The notes: generated from the sequence alone by a model not told the origin. Numbered from the stretch's first letter, positions 17,900 through 29,325 are shown. The stretch: DNA of 64,000 nucleotides from Dendrophyllia cribrosa (GCA_024195265.1 JAJLRJ010000003.1:54915284-54979283), one strand, 5' to 3'. Translations and numbers: made by a program.

Positions 17900-18310
17900 C
17901 TAAAATAGGGAACGGGGAATCGGGGAACGGGGAACGGGGAACGGAGAATCTACTAAAATGGGGAATCTCTAAAATAGGGAATCTCTAAAATAGGGAATCT
18001 CTAAAATGGGGAATCTCTAAAATAGGGAATCTCTAAAATAGGGAATCTCTAAAATGGGGAATCTCTAAAATGGGGAATCTCTGAAAAATAGGGAATCTCT
18101 AAAATAGGGAATCTCTAAAATGGGGAATCTCTAAAATAGGGAATCTCTAAAATAGGGAATCTCTAAAATGGGGAATCTCTAAAATAGGGAATCTCTAAAA
18201 TGGGGAATCTCTAAAATGGGGAATCTCTAAAATAGGGAATCTCTAAAATAGGAAATCTCTAAAATAGGGAATCTCTGAAAAATAGGGAATCTCTAAAATA
18301 GGGAATCTTA
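17900..18310. repeat. GGGAATCTCTAAAATA minisatellite, left inner arm
   Basis: About 25 copies of a 16-bp unit, alternating between AAAATAGGG and AAAATGGGG variants, preceded by GGGGAACGGGGAA units. The reverse-complement array at about 20,338-20,570 is shorter (about 12 copies), so the two arms have diverged in copy number. Confidence 0.9.
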
Positions 18311-20337
18311 AAAGCAGCTGTTACGAGAAATGAGATCACAGCAGTTTTGTCAAGGCGGCCGTAAGTAAAGCTGTCCGCTCACGATAAAAATTTCGCTCAG
18401 AAAACTCTGACTGAAATTGAAGATGGCTACAAACTAGAAGTCAGGTGATGCGTTAATTCATTTACCGTGTTTTGTGACAAATCATGTTACGACACTTAGT
18501 GTCTGGTTCATAAGTAAATATCCGGTCTCGATTGCGAAACCGTCACACAAGTAAAAAAATAGTCGCCCAACAGGCGCATGTGGCTACTGCTATGATGCCA
18601 GTATAAGGTGAAAATGCGAAATGTAGAATTGTCCTATAAATGCGGTTCTGTGGATAAGAATCGAAGCAAATGTTTAAAATAATGATGAATCTTGGAGACT
18701 GTTAACCTCCGAAGAGTCAAGATTTTAGTCAGTTTTCCTCATACCAGGCTTTTATGTATAAAATACCGACCTAAAAGCTAAAAAATACTCAGGCAACCCT
18801 TCATCTGAGCGGTTAGTAACAAAATATGAAAGATGTGAGAAGTAAATGTTGTAAAATTAACAGGGCTCGAGAAAATTATTTCCCATTAATTGCAAAGGCG
18901 AACTTGAGATAACAGAAAATAAAACTAGACTGGTCTAGACTACAAAGGGACATAATATTATTAAATGCCATAAAGGAATCATTTTAAATAACTAAAAGGC
19001 GATAAAATGTTTTGTTTGAAGGACGATTTTCCTTTTCTGTTTACAGCTATTTCAATAAACGTTGTCGGATGAAAGCTTAAAGCCAAGACCGCAAGGTAGT
19101 ATGGGTTAGGGTTAAAAGCCATTGAATAAAAATCCCATACTACCTTACGGTCTTGGCTTTTCGCCTTTTTCAACCGACAACGTTAATTGAAATAGCTGTA
19201 TACGAAAGCGACGAAGGAAAGAATGAAACTGCATTGAGTTCTAATTTGTTATGCGTAAAATCATGCGGACCTTCAAGGCATCACGTTTCATTCAGTAGCA
19301 TAAACAAACAGGTCAAAGAGGTCACGCAAACGTTTTTTCCCAAAAGTGAAAAGAAAGTATCTTTCTTGTTCAAGAGTTTGAATGATTTTGAAATTGATTT
19401 GATTTCTATATTTACAAATTCAAAATAAGTTAAAAAGGAGCTAGGACCACCATAGAAATTCGCCGTAAATATCGACCTAAAAGCTGAAAAATACTCACTC
19501 AACCTTTCATCTGATCTGTTAGAAACAAAATATGAAAGCTGGGAGAAGTAAATGTTGTAAAATCTAAAACAACAATTCGTCTCAAATGCCAAAGATACGA
19601 TGCATGAAGATACGTGTTCTGAGATCGGAGAAAACACCAGACCACGAGGCAGCCGAGGTTTTCGTTTGTCATCGGGGTTGGGGGTTGGGCAATCAAGTTC
19701 TTCTGAAAACAAGTAATTGTAATCGTAGGTCGATTTCGTAGGTCAGTCATCGCTTTCGTACCTTATAAATTCTCAACTTGAAGATATCGTGGGAGACGAC
19801 GGAGCACCGCCTTTCTCGAATCTTGTACAGCCAACTTAAAATCAAGATTGGAAGGAATAACCAGAATAACCTTCTCGCAGTTCTCGTCCTACATGTTTTG
19901 GAATGACCGCGGGCATGACGCCGGCACGAAAAAACACAAAGCGGTCACGTTCGCGAGCTTACGCGATCTTGCAGATATATCGAGCTTTTTTCTCCGGGTG
20001 TTCAAAAATGTAACGAGAAGTTGTTAATTGTAATTTTTCTTTCAAACTTACCAGAAAGCAGAGTGAGTTTTTTTTTAGTTTTTTTTTTTACTTGTGTGAC
20101 GGTTTCGCAATCGAGACCGGATATTTACACATTGCCAAACTTATGAACCGTGTCGTAACATGATTTGTCACAAAACACGGTAAATGAATTAACGCATCAC
20201 CTGACTTCTAGTTTGTAGCCATCTTCAATTTCAGTCAGAGTTTTCTGAGCGAAATTTTTATCGTGAGCGGACAGCTTTACTTACGGCCGCCTTGACAAAA
20301 CTGTTGTGATCTCATTTCTCGTAACAGCTGCTTTTAA
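18305..20337. repeat. Inner inverted arms and central loop of the giant element
   Basis: About 18,305-18,560 and 20,090-20,337 are inverted copies (AGCAGCTGTTACGAGAAATGAG, TAAATGAATTAACGCATCACC and others). The loop between them contains a palindromic MITE at 19,042-19,200 and a dispersed repeat at about 19,195-19,440 that also occurs at 29,845-30,175. No coding sequence was recognised. Confidence 0.7.
19042..19200. repeat. 159-bp foldback MITE
   Basis: TACAGCTATTTCAATAAACG at the left is mirrored by CGTTAATTGAAATAGCTGTA at the right. The inner arms share AGCCAAGACCG...GGTAGTATGGG and its complement around a loop near 19,105-19,130. Confidence 0.8.
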
Positions 20338-20570
20338 GATTCCCTATTTTAGAGATTCCTCATTTTAGAGATTCCCTATTTTAGAGATTCCCTATTTTAG
20401 AGATTCCCTATTTTAGAGATTCTCTATTTTAGAGATTCCCTATTTTAGAGATTCCCCATTTTAGAGATTCCCTATTTTAGAGATTCCCTATTTTAGAGAT
20501 TCCCCATTTTAGTAGATTCCCCGTTCCCCGTTCCCCGTTCCTCAATTTCCCGATTCCCCGTTCCCTATTT
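20338..20570. repeat. TATTTTAGAGATTCCC minisatellite, right inner arm
   Basis: About 12 copies of the 16-bp unit in reverse complement to the array at 17,900-18,310, ending in GTTCCCCGTTCC units. Confidence 0.9.
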
Positions 20571-20579
20571 TAGACATAG

Positions 20580-21056
20580 CCGTATAAAAACGGAAAATAG
20601 GCCAGACGGATTTAACGTCTGACGACTTTAAGACGCACTTAACAGACGACTTAAAAGTCTCAGACGTTAAATACGTCTAGTATAAAAACGGGACGGCCTT
20701 AACGAGGACGAATTTAGCCCTATTTGTATATTCGTGCTCTTAAAATTTATTTGGGGACGACTTTTGTCGTGTCCAGTTACTTCCGAGAATAGTTTTTTTT
20801 AGAAAATCTCGTGTTTTTCTCTGTGGCCATCTACCTTAATGCGTCCCGTTTTTATACCAGACGCATTTAACGTCTAAGACGTTAATTGCGTCTAGACCAC
20901 TTTAACGTCTGCAGCATAAAAACGGCCAATCGCGCTCAAACCAATCAACCGCGAAAGCAGAAAAAACAAAAATTTTAAATTTTACAACGGTATAACTGCA
21001 AAAGAGAACAGAAGCAAGGGGTACTCGTTTGGGTTGGTTAGCTACAGAAGTGTCTT
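20580..21056. other. Right-arm interior, no gene recognised
   Basis: Contains dispersed AGACGTTAA/TTAACGTCT palindromes and TATAAAAACGG words shared with 17,820-17,890. No coding sequence seen. Confidence 0.4.
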
Positions 21057-21754
21057 TAGGTGCAAAACTACAGCGAGGCGGCGACGATTCTTTTGCAAGG
21101 AAACAGAGAAGCGTGGTTTCGTGACTATAAACCGTTTGTTTGGGTTTCTTGCGGTTTCGAGTCGCTTCTGATTGGTTGCTGCACAATGGGAAATGTCAAA
21201 ATCAAATCAAAGTGTTCACGGTTTTTGTTTTTGGAAAAGTAACAAAATAATCAGGAAAAAAATTCTCAGTCTGCACAGTCTGCACGGTCTGCAGTCTGTA
21301 GTCTGCAGCCTGCGTTTTAACATGACCGCGTTTATACATACATATATGAATGTAACAACTTCATTACTAAGCGGCTTAAAATGTTATTTTTACTTACCGA
21401 TGGGTTTTTTCTCTGCAATGAACACAACATCTGGGAGAGAAAATCACATGCAACTATGAAGCTTACGTGTTGTAACACAAACTTCGAAAGGACACTGACT
21501 TAGCAAAACGGCACGCAAAAAAACAAAATCACGTCATGTATAATGCCTTGAAAATGACCAAAAACGCGACATTTAAAGTTCCAAAGCAATTGCAACACTT
21601 ACCGTCGTCTTCCTCCATGCTGCCGTACTTCTCTGAGTGTGGGAAAGTGAGCCTGCGATATTAAGGCACCAGGAGGATGAAAGATCTTATCAGGGCATCT
21701 TATCAGGGCACGAAAAAGGATCATTCTTCGCGCCCTGATCGTATCGACAATCGT

Positions 21755-21905
21755 GTTTTAGAATATTCCGCCATTCCGTGTTTTAGAATATTCCTCCATT
21801 CCGTGTTTTAGAATATTCCGTCATTCCGTGTTTTAGAATATTCCGCCATTCCATGTTTTGGAATATTCCGCCATTCCATTCCATCATTCCGTCATTCCGC
21901 GGAAT
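21755..21905. repeat. Minisatellite, right outer arm
   Basis: GTTTTAGAATATTCCGCCATTCCGT units, about five copies, mirror the array at 12,560-12,695 and mark the outer end of the giant element. Confidence 0.85.
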
Positions 21906-21959
21906 ACGGTCATAATTTTGAGATTGTTTCTTTTTAATTACATGTAACAAGAACTCTGC

Positions 21960-22476
21960 GAGTACTATAATCGGGCTGTTAAGGATAGCTTCAATCCTTT
22001 TACTTCAAACTCTTCGAACTCTTCAGGAGAACTAACGTCAATCAATACACACGTCCCACATGGATCATTCATTCCTGTACGATCTCTACTATGCGAATCA
22101 AACACTTTGAATACAGCATCCCTTGTCTCAAAAATTTAGCGACTGTATAAATTATTATTGTCAAAATAAATGACTTATAATTATCACGTAACAACGATTC
22201 AAAAGCCTCAAACGAAAGTAAACATTAACTCTCTTCTATTATACTGTCATTTAAATAATGTACATTTCCATAATAACTTTCACTATACTCTGGTAAATTG
22301 AAAGTTAACTCTCCCATACAAACAACATCAGGAACTTCAGTTAACATAAGGCATTCTTTTTGTGTTAAATTAGAAAGATAAGTATACAACTCATTACCAA
22401 AATTCGTAATTTCAACAAGATCTGACGCACATGTTATCATGCGACTAAAACTATACAATATAGCTGTTAAACTCAT
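21960..22476 (-). pseudogene. Degenerate transposon-type protein with a DSHSRD motif
   Basis: The minus strand carries an 83-codon frame (22,476-22,225) with FSRMITCASDLVEI and VPDVVCMGELTFNL. After a stop and frame changes, FDSHSRDRTGMNDPCGTCVL (about 22,100-22,045) and an acidic tail (SPEEFEEFEV) follow. A DSHSR motif after a short beta-rich region is familiar from protease-like (OTU/papain-type) domains carried by large animal transposons; that link is recalled, not tested. The frame is broken several times. Confidence 0.4.
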
Positions 22477-22698
22477 CGCTACACACTGACTACCCTAATT
22501 AGAACCAAAAACACTATTTCCTTGGCTATAAGGAGCACAAATAGTTTTAGACGAATCTATACCAAATGGACCAGGATTGTTTTGTTTTGTTTTGTTTGGG
22601 ACAAATGCATTGATATAAGACTCCAAGTCATACCAAGGGTAAGACACACAAAACCCCTTCCCCCCTTCCTCGCGCGCCCTTCGCGTTCTCGCGCGCCT

Positions 22699-22865
22699 AA
22701 TAGACCATTTTCGATATATTAAAATTCATACTTGGCTCCGAGGCTTGGGGGAATAAAACAAAAGAAATAACATTGAGGTTCAGCGTTGAATTATTCATTT
22801 CTTTTGTTTTATTCCCCCAAGCCTCGGAGCCAAGTATGAATTTTAATATATCGAAAATGGTCTAT
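22699..22865. repeat. 167-bp foldback MITE
   Basis: AATAGACCATTTTCGATATA and its complement TATATCGAAAATGGTCTATT bound arms that are nearly perfect for about 70 bases (AAGCCTCGGAGCCAAGTATG within), closing on a loop near 22,770-22,795. Confidence 0.9.
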
Positions 22866-24201
22866 TCTCCCCCTTCCCCTTAGAACGCTTGCCACGCAGG
22901 CTACTGAGCCGTTAGAAACGAAACATATAGAACCAAGCGGTAAGTGGTTCATGGCCAAAAAAGGAAGGTTTCAATGATGGTGGAAAGAAATGATAATCTG
23001 TCCATTGCGGCTCCACTGAAAGGACACGTTTATTAATGCTGTTTATGCGGCCGCAGGTAGTAATAGAAAAGTTTATACCCGTTGGACGAATACTCGAAAG
23101 TAAGCAGCTCTCTCATTTATCCAATTGCAGCCTATATACTCTCCAAACGTTACAATATATAATCAGTATCCCTCAGAATATAGACTCAAAGACAGGATTT
23201 TTGCTCAAAAACAAATTCGCGTTGTCATCTTCAGGACCTTTTGTTCTGCTTTGCTTGTATGAACGCGTTTCGATAAACGGCACAGTAACAGTTTATTCCC
23301 ATAAAAATAAATGTATACAGGTAGATTTTTAATAATTAAATGAAAATTGGGAGGAAGACTAAAGAAACCCTTGCGGGCTTTTACAAAGTAGTCTCCCTTT
23401 AAGTTTAAGATTTAACTAAAAAATATTCATCCGGTATCAGACGTTGGCGTTTGCTTATATAATTGTAATTAATTGTTAGGTAATATAAATACGGTTGCTT
23501 AGCCCGGGGAGGGGGTACGGTGGGGGTGTTTCGCTGGGACCTAAGAACCACTACCCCATCTCAGACCTAAAATTTCTATTTCCATCTCAGACCAAACAGT
23601 TAAATTTGGTAAAACGCTCTTTATACAAAAAAGGGGTTTGTTTACACAAATTGACAGAATTAGGGGTCAAACCCATACACGCTCATTGAATCGAGTGAAA
23701 CTTCCACAGGCACGGTTCCAGAGCGTGAAATGTTTTCTTATCGCATTAGGGCTAATATAATAGATTGGAAGTCCGATGATCGGATTTCACCGTGCAGCCT
23801 CGTCACATAATTTGTTGAATTTTAAGTCCAAATTTACATTTCTTGAATCAGTTTTTCACTCCCTAATGTAACATTACCTTGTTGCGTCGACGAAGGAAAC
23901 GCTTCCTAATCTTGTCGGCTGGCGGAACGAATCGAGAAAAGTGTCGGTACCAAATCTGCGCCATCTTGAAACGTCACAATAGTATCCAGCATGCTTAGCG
24001 CGTCATCTAGGCGGAACGAATCCAGAAAAGTGTCGGTACCAAATCTGCGCCATCTTGAAACGTCACAACAGTATCCAGCATTCCCAGCGCGTGGAATTCA
24101 GGCATCATCCTGGGGAGCTGGGGTTCCGAAATGTCACATGTGAATAATCTATTTGTCTTGATTTAGTTTCGGATATTTTTCCGATTTTGGAATCGTACGG
24201 C
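22866..24201. other. Intergenic DNA with one tandem duplication
   Basis: No gene recognised. At 23,931-24,092 a 79-bp unit starting GGCGGAACGAATC is present twice head to tail with few differences (AATCGAGAAAA and AATCCAGAAAA). CCATCTTGAAACGTCACAA lies inside each copy. Confidence 0.6.
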
Positions 24202-24214
24202 TCAATATTTCAAT

Positions 24215-25510
24215 AGAATTTAGTTTTATCGACTGAGTCGATAAGGTAAATTGACCACCGTAAAAAGATTCAAATAGCTGACGTTTCGAGCGCTAGCCCT
24301 TCGTCGGAGCGAATCAAGGAATTGTGGGTAGTGTGTGGTTTTATATAGTTAGCGGTGGAGCTACGCTATTGGTGGAAATTTGGTGACGTGAAAAACAAAT
24401 GTAGATTAGTTGAATGAAAAGCGTTCGTTGATTCCGTGGGGTTTGAGAGTGCCGATTTGAAAGATGATTTTTTGTTCTAGGTTTTTACGGCTTTCTGTGT
24501 TACCCTGGTGTAGGGAAAGGGCGCAGATTGTCATGTGTTGTTTAGAATGGTTAGTAAGATTAAAATGGCGCGCGACTGGTTTGGATGCGTCTTTGTCATT
24601 TTTGTCAACGTCTCGGAGATGTTCACGAAAACGGTCGCCCAGTCTCCTCCCTGTTTCGCCAATGTATATCTTTTTGCAAAAAGTACATGTTATGCAGTAG
24701 ATAACATTTACGGAGGTGCATGTAAAACGATCAGTGATTTTAATAGATCGTTTGGGTCCTGTTATTTTGTCCGCGTTGTGAATGAAAGGACAAGTGTTAC
24801 ATCGTGTGCGTGTGCATTTGAAAGTTCCCGGTACATCGTCAGATTTCAGTGCGCTCGTAACTAGAAAGTTGTCTATGTTTTTGTCACGTTTGAATGAAAT
24901 TAGTGGGGGTTGTGAAAAAATTCTGCCAGTTTCGGGGTCGTTTTGGAGTAATTTGAAATTTTTTAAAATGATGCTTTTGACTGTGTTGTTGTGTGGGTGG
25001 AAAGTGAGGGTGAATGGAATTCTCTCGTTCTCTTCCTTCTGTGGCGTTTGTAGTGCTGATTGTCTGTCGATCTGTTGTGCACGTTGTTGGCCCGTATTAA
25101 CAACAGAGTCAGGGTACCCACGTTTCTTGAAAAACTGGCACATTTCTTCTGATTTGTTGGAAAAATCAGAGTCATCACTACATAGACGTCGAAGTCTGAG
25201 AAATTGAGAATACGGAATGGCGTTTTTAACGTGCGATGGATGTGAGGATGAATGTAACAGATAACTGTGGGAATCTGTAGGTTTGTAGTGCACACTTGTG
25301 GATAAACTGTTACCGTTGATTGAAATATTAATGTCAAGAAAAGCGACTGAGGTTTCGGAAATTTCCCAGGTATATTTTAGAGCTGGATGAAAAGTATTGA
25401 CAGAAGTTATGAATTGATTAAGTTCCTCTTTACTGGAAGAGGTAGCGCCAATGCAATCATCGATGTAGCGGCCGTAGAGTTCGGGTTTGGTTCCGTGGTA
25501 CTGATTAAAA
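24215..25510 (-). mobile_element. 5'-truncated Penelope-like element, minus copy with GIY-YIG endonuclease
   Basis: The minus-strand frame from 25,293 to 24,406, with further homologous sequence up to 25,510, encodes the end of a Penelope-like RT. It includes PLISFKRDKNIDNFLVTSAL, a cysteine cluster (CTRTRCNTCPF) and a GIY-YIG-type endonuclease (CKKIYIGETGRRLGDRFREH). Penelope-like elements use this nuclease to nick the target. The copy is nearly identical to the plus copy at 27,096-28,455 (a couple of substitutions noticed) and stops at the same 5' point. Its 3' end carries the candidate hammerhead motif. Confidence 0.8.
24267..24315 (-). ncRNA. Candidate type I hammerhead ribozyme motif, copy 1
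   Basis: On the minus strand: stem I GATTC-GCT pairs with AGC...GAATC across an internal loop. The core is CCGACGA, stem II GGGC/GCTC closes on TAGC, then GAAAC, a two-pair stem III without a loop, and the cleavage triplet GTC. Hammerhead motifs with minimal stem III are known from Penelope-like elements. The core position expected to be U (CUGANGA) is C here, so activity is doubtful. Confidence 0.5.
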
Positions 25511-25813
25511 ATTCACGTTGAATGTTGCGTGACTTAATCGTCGATTTCGCGGTGTCCAAGAAGTTTATCACGGGAGCACTTTTTCAGACTTTCTCAGAAA
25601 TTCCGGTATTAGTACATGTACTGAGGAGTATGATTTCAGAAATAACCGAAATGAAATCAAGACAAATATACTAGAGTGGTTTTACTTAACCCGTGAAACA
25701 CTATCTAACAATTAGTGTGTGATTGTCCAAATTAAACAAAAGAAAACAATGGAATCATAGTCAAACAGTGCGTACTATTCTACTAACTATTTCACAGGTT
25801 AAGTAAAATCCAG
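25511..25813. repeat. 303-bp direct repeat, copy 1
   Basis: Starts ATTCACGTTGAATGTTGCG and ends GTTAAGTAAAATCCAG; identical by eye to 29,023-29,325. Its right half is a foldback: TGGTTTTACTTAACCCGTGAAA (about 25,676) is mirrored by TTTCACAGGTTAAGTAAAATCC. The left end abuts the truncated minus Penelope copy. Confidence 0.9.
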
Positions 25814-25843
25814 AGGAGGCTGGACAGCAGCCCGCAAAGTATC

Positions 25844-27095
25844 ATGGGAAAAATTTTGGATCACAACATTTCAGGATCATTTGGTCTGGTCGTCGAAGAG
25901 GTGAGAGCTCATGCTGGTTCAGTAATGGACGCCATCGAACAACAAGAATCGCAGGCTGATCTGTTCAAAACGTCTTCTCGCATTTATATGCACTGCTGTG
26001 ATTTATCAAATTTGTTTACCTTCACTGTACCAAGTTTGCCCTTTCTCAGACTCGAAGGGCTTTTCGGGCATTTCAGTTTTATGGATTCACCGTCCGAAAG
26101 ACGAATGTGTATTTTGCCGCTCAGCGAGCCGCTTTTACAGAAATTAAACGGATACAAGTCACCGGCTGTTGTCAATGTGCGATCAAGTGTTATTTTCGAG
26201 GTATGTTTTTAATTCTGTGTATTGTGTCTTACTGTCGAGTTTCGAATCGACTACGCTGCTATGGTTTTGTGATGTTTACCACTGCAGTCAAAATTATCGC
26301 ACCTTAGGTGCTTCGAAAACGCTTTATTATTGAGCACAATTGTAAAGTTGAATTTCTGTTTGCTTGTTGATCCTTGTATAAGCTTAAGCCGGTCTCCTTT
26401 TATTTTTCGTGTCTAGTTTGAACCAGAGGAGAGCGACGAGACGAGTATGCTGTTAATATGGGATTTCGATGTAGATGACGCTTCGTCTCAGACGAGCATT
26501 GCAAAACCACCACACGTTCCAAAAGAGACCCTGCCAGTCGCCCCATTGTTGGACATCAGGAAAATGACGGCAGACTGTAACTGCTCATTATTTCCTGAAA
26601 CAGATGGGATATTTTTCAAGAAATCATGCGAAGCGGATAGCCAGCTTTTTGAAGATGAAGGTAAGATTTCATAGTTTGTTTAGTCCAATATTTTTAAATT
26701 TCACTTTTTTATTTTTAAATTTCAATTTTTTATGTTCCACCAGATTCAACAAATTTCAAAAAAATAGATCAGGAAATAAATAATGCTTTACATTAACTTT
26801 CATTGTGGCATATTTTGACATGTAAAGTATTTGAGTGATGCTGCATAGTGATCCTTTTTTACTAGTATTATTATGTATATTTTCACTTTTATTCAAACTG
26901 AGATTATTTTGTTCGTGATATCAAGCAATCCCTTCTGTTTCTAATTTCAGTTCACTCCTGTGGATCTGATGATAACAGCAGTCCTTTCTTCAGTGATGTC
27001 GAGTCTTGTACTCACAGTTCTTATGGTGACAGTGACATAGATGATGATGACGAAAGTGTGGAACACATGTTGGCATTCAAATGTATTGGTGCTGT
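25844..27095 (+). pseudogene. Fragment of an intron-containing gene, three exons, cut by the plus Penelope copy
   Basis: Exon 1 starts with ATG at 25,844 and runs to about 26,198, ending at GAG before GTATGT; it encodes 118 residues including FKTSSRIYMHCCDLSNLFTF. Exon 2 is about 26,417-26,662, from a TCTAG acceptor to a GTAAGA donor, with an acidic sequence (PEESDETSM, FDVDDASS). Exon 3 starts about 26,951 after TTTCAG and ends in DDDDESVEHMLAFKCIG, where Penelope sequence begins. Phases are compatible. I do not recognise the protein; the last motif resembles a recurrent cnidarian gene family. Confidence 0.5.
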
Positions 27096-28455
27096 AAAAA
27101 ATTTTTTAATCAGTACCACGGAACCAAACCCGAACTCTACGGCCGCTACATCGATGATTGCATTGGCGCTACCTCTTCCAGTAAAGAGGAACTTAATCAA
27201 TTCATAACTTCTGTCAATACTTTTCATCCAGCTCTAAAATATACCTGGGAAATTTCCGAAACCTCAGTCGCTTTTCTTGACATTAATATTTCAATCAACG
27301 GTAACAGTTTATCCACAAGTGTGCACTACAAACCTACAGATTCCCACAGTTATCTGTTACATTCATCCTCACATCCATCGCACGTTAAAAACGCCATTCC
27401 GTATTCTCAATTTCTCAGACTTCGACGTCTATGTAGTGATGACTCTGATTTTTCCAACAAATCAGAAGAAATGTGCCAGTTTTTCAAGAAACGTGGGTAC
27501 CCTGACTCTGTTGTTAATACGGGCCAACAACGTGCACAACAGATCGACAGACAATCAGCACTACAAACGCCACAGAAGGAAGAGAACGAGAGAATTCCAT
27601 TCACCCTCACTTTCCACCCACACAACAACACAGTCAAAAGCATCATTTTAAAAAATTTCAAATTACTCCAAAACGACCCCGAAACTGGCAGAATTTTTTC
27701 ACAACCCCCACTAATTTCATTCAAACGTGACAAAAACATAGGCAACTTTCTAGTTACGAGCGCACTGAAATCTGACGATGTACCGGGAACTTTCAAATGC
27801 ACACGCACACGATGTAACACTTGTCCTTTCATTCACAACGCGGACAAAATAACAGGACCCAAACGATCTATTAAAATCACTGATCGTTTTACATGCACCT
27901 CCGTAAATGTTATCTACTGCATAACATGTACTTTTTGCAAAAAGATATACATTGGCGAAACAGGGAGGAGACTGGGCGACCGTTTTCGTGAACATCTCCG
28001 AGACGTTGACAAAAATGACAAAGACGCATCCAAACCAGTCGCGCGCCATTTTAATCTTACTAACCATTCTAAACAACACATGACAATCTGCGGCCTTTCC
28101 CTACACCAGGGTAACACAGAAAGCCGTAAAAACCTAGAACAAAAAATCATCTTTCAAATCGGCACTCTCAAACCCCACGGAATCAACGAACGCTTTTCAT
28201 TCAACTAATCTACATTTGTTTTTCACGTCACCAAATTTCCACCAATAGCGTAGCTCCACCGCTAACTATATAAAACCACACACTACCCACAATTCCTTGA
28301 TTCGCTCCGACGAAGGGCTTGCGCTCGAAACGTCAGCTATTTGAATCTTTTTACGGTGGTCAATTTACCTTATCGACTCAGTTGATAAAACTAAATTCTC
28401 GTGTTTCATCCCCCCACCGACGCAGCACCACAGTTTCTCTAGAAACTAACCCCAT
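27096..28455 (+). mobile_element. 5'-truncated Penelope-like element, plus copy with RT end and GIY-YIG
   Basis: A frame open to 28,208 includes the RT catalytic box (YGRYIDDCIGA), ISETSVAFLDINISING, the cysteine cluster and the GIY-YIG endonuclease (YIGETGRRLG). The 3' region carries the hammerhead-like motif, then ACTAAATTCTCGTGTTTCATC and GTTTCTCTAGAAAC. The 5' start TTTTTAATCAGTACCACGG is the same as in the minus copy. RT motifs upstream of the catalytic box are missing, so it is not autonomous, although the endonuclease frame is intact. Confidence 0.85.
28299..28347 (+). ncRNA. Candidate type I hammerhead ribozyme motif, copy 2
   Basis: Same 49-base layout as copy 1: stem I ends GATTC and GAATC, core CCGACGA, stem II GGGC/GCTC with loop TTGC, GAAAC, triplet GTC followed by AGC. 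It also has C at the conserved U position. Confidence 0.5.
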
Positions 28456-29022
28456 TCAATATTTCAATGCCTACTAAAAGTACGCAGTGGAAAAATTGGA
28501 CGAAAGTTCTTCTCCGGACCAAGTAAGTTGTTGGGTCTCTTTGGAATCAAGCAAGAAGTTATCGGATTTTCCTCGCTACCGTTCTGGTATGTTTTGAATG
28601 TTCTATCTTGATTTTGCTGTGGTTCTCTGTCTGATTTGGGAAGCTTTCACCTAAATACCGACGTCGTTCTTTGCGATGTTCTACGGTACGGTGTGTTTTG
28701 AATGTTCTATCTTGATTTTGCTGTGGTTCTCTGCCTGATTTGGGAAGCTTTCACCTAAATACCGACGTCGTTCTTTGCGATGTTCTACGGTACGGTGCAA
28801 TTCGCTTATGTCTTGTAGCAATAATTTACTGACCGGCCGCGCCAGGCGAACGCAGATTAACTTTACAGTGCTCGAAATTGCGCCTGTATCGGGCGCATTT
28901 GCGACTAAGGATTTCGCAGTTTTGTGACTACAATTTGTCTAGCTAATAAAGGAATTATATTCAACAGTCTTGTGTCTTACTTGCAACTGGTAGTTGTAAT
29001 TTTATCCGAAAAATCCTGCGAA
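28456..29022. other. Post-insertion flank with a 104-bp tandem duplication
   Basis: A 104-bp unit beginning GTTTTGAATGTTCTATCTTG occurs at 28,591-28,694 and 28,695-28,798, nearly identical. Just before it lies a possible exon (TACGCAGTGGAAAAATTGG... to a GTAAG donor at about 28,527). No complete gene seen. Confidence 0.5.
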
Positions 29023-29325
29023 ATTCACGTTGAATGTTGCGTGACTTAATCGTCGATTTCGCGGTGTCCAAGAAGTTTATCACGGGAGCACTTTTTCAGA
29101 CTTTCTCAGAAATTCCGGTATTAGTACATGTACTGAGGAGTATGATTTCAGAAATAACCGAAATGAAATCAAGACAAATATACTAGAGTGGTTTTACTTA
29201 ACCCGTGAAACACTATCTAACAATTAGTGTGTGATTGTCCAAATTAAACAAAAGAAAACAATGGAATCATAGTCAAACAGTGCGTACTATTCTACTAACT
29301 ATTTCACAGGTTAAGTAAAATCCAG
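29023..29325. repeat. 303-bp direct repeat, copy 2
   Basis: Identical by eye to 25,511-25,813 over the whole length. The flanks differ (CCTGCGAA before, TAAAATCACT after). Confidence 0.9.

Larger units (their letters stand above)
12545..21900. mobile_element. Giant inverted-repeat element (about 9.4 kb)
   Basis: Sequence at 12,545-13,682 and 16,804-18,560 reappears in reverse complement at about 20,090-21,900. Mirrored landmarks in order are: AATATTCTAAAACACGGAAT minisatellite, a CCCTGATAAGATC block, GGAGGAAGACGACGGTAAG, a CATTGCAGAGAAAAAACCC exon, GCAGACTGTGCAG repeats, the AATCAGAAGCGACTCGAAAC block, a GGGAATCTCTAAAATA minisatellite and a GACTTCTAGTTTGTAGCC block. The central loop is about 18,560-20,090. 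Without its two insertions the element would be about 5.7 kb. No transposase was recognised; it may be non-autonomous or a very long TIR element. Confidence 0.75.

Noticed and set aside
17900..20570. CRISPR-like array from the regular 16-bp units
   Set aside because: Repeats are directly contiguous without unique spacers, in an animal genome; this is a minisatellite.
24464..25207. Plus-strand frames opposite the minus Penelope copy, and their mirror images at 27,407-28,150
   Set aside because: Antisense shadows of the GIY-YIG/RT frame; both copies show them because the copies are nearly identical.
25511..29325. LTR retrotransposon bounded by the 303-bp repeats
   Set aside because: Ends are not TG...CA, no primer-binding or polypurine sites or gag-pol seen, and the interior is a host-like gene plus Penelope sequence.
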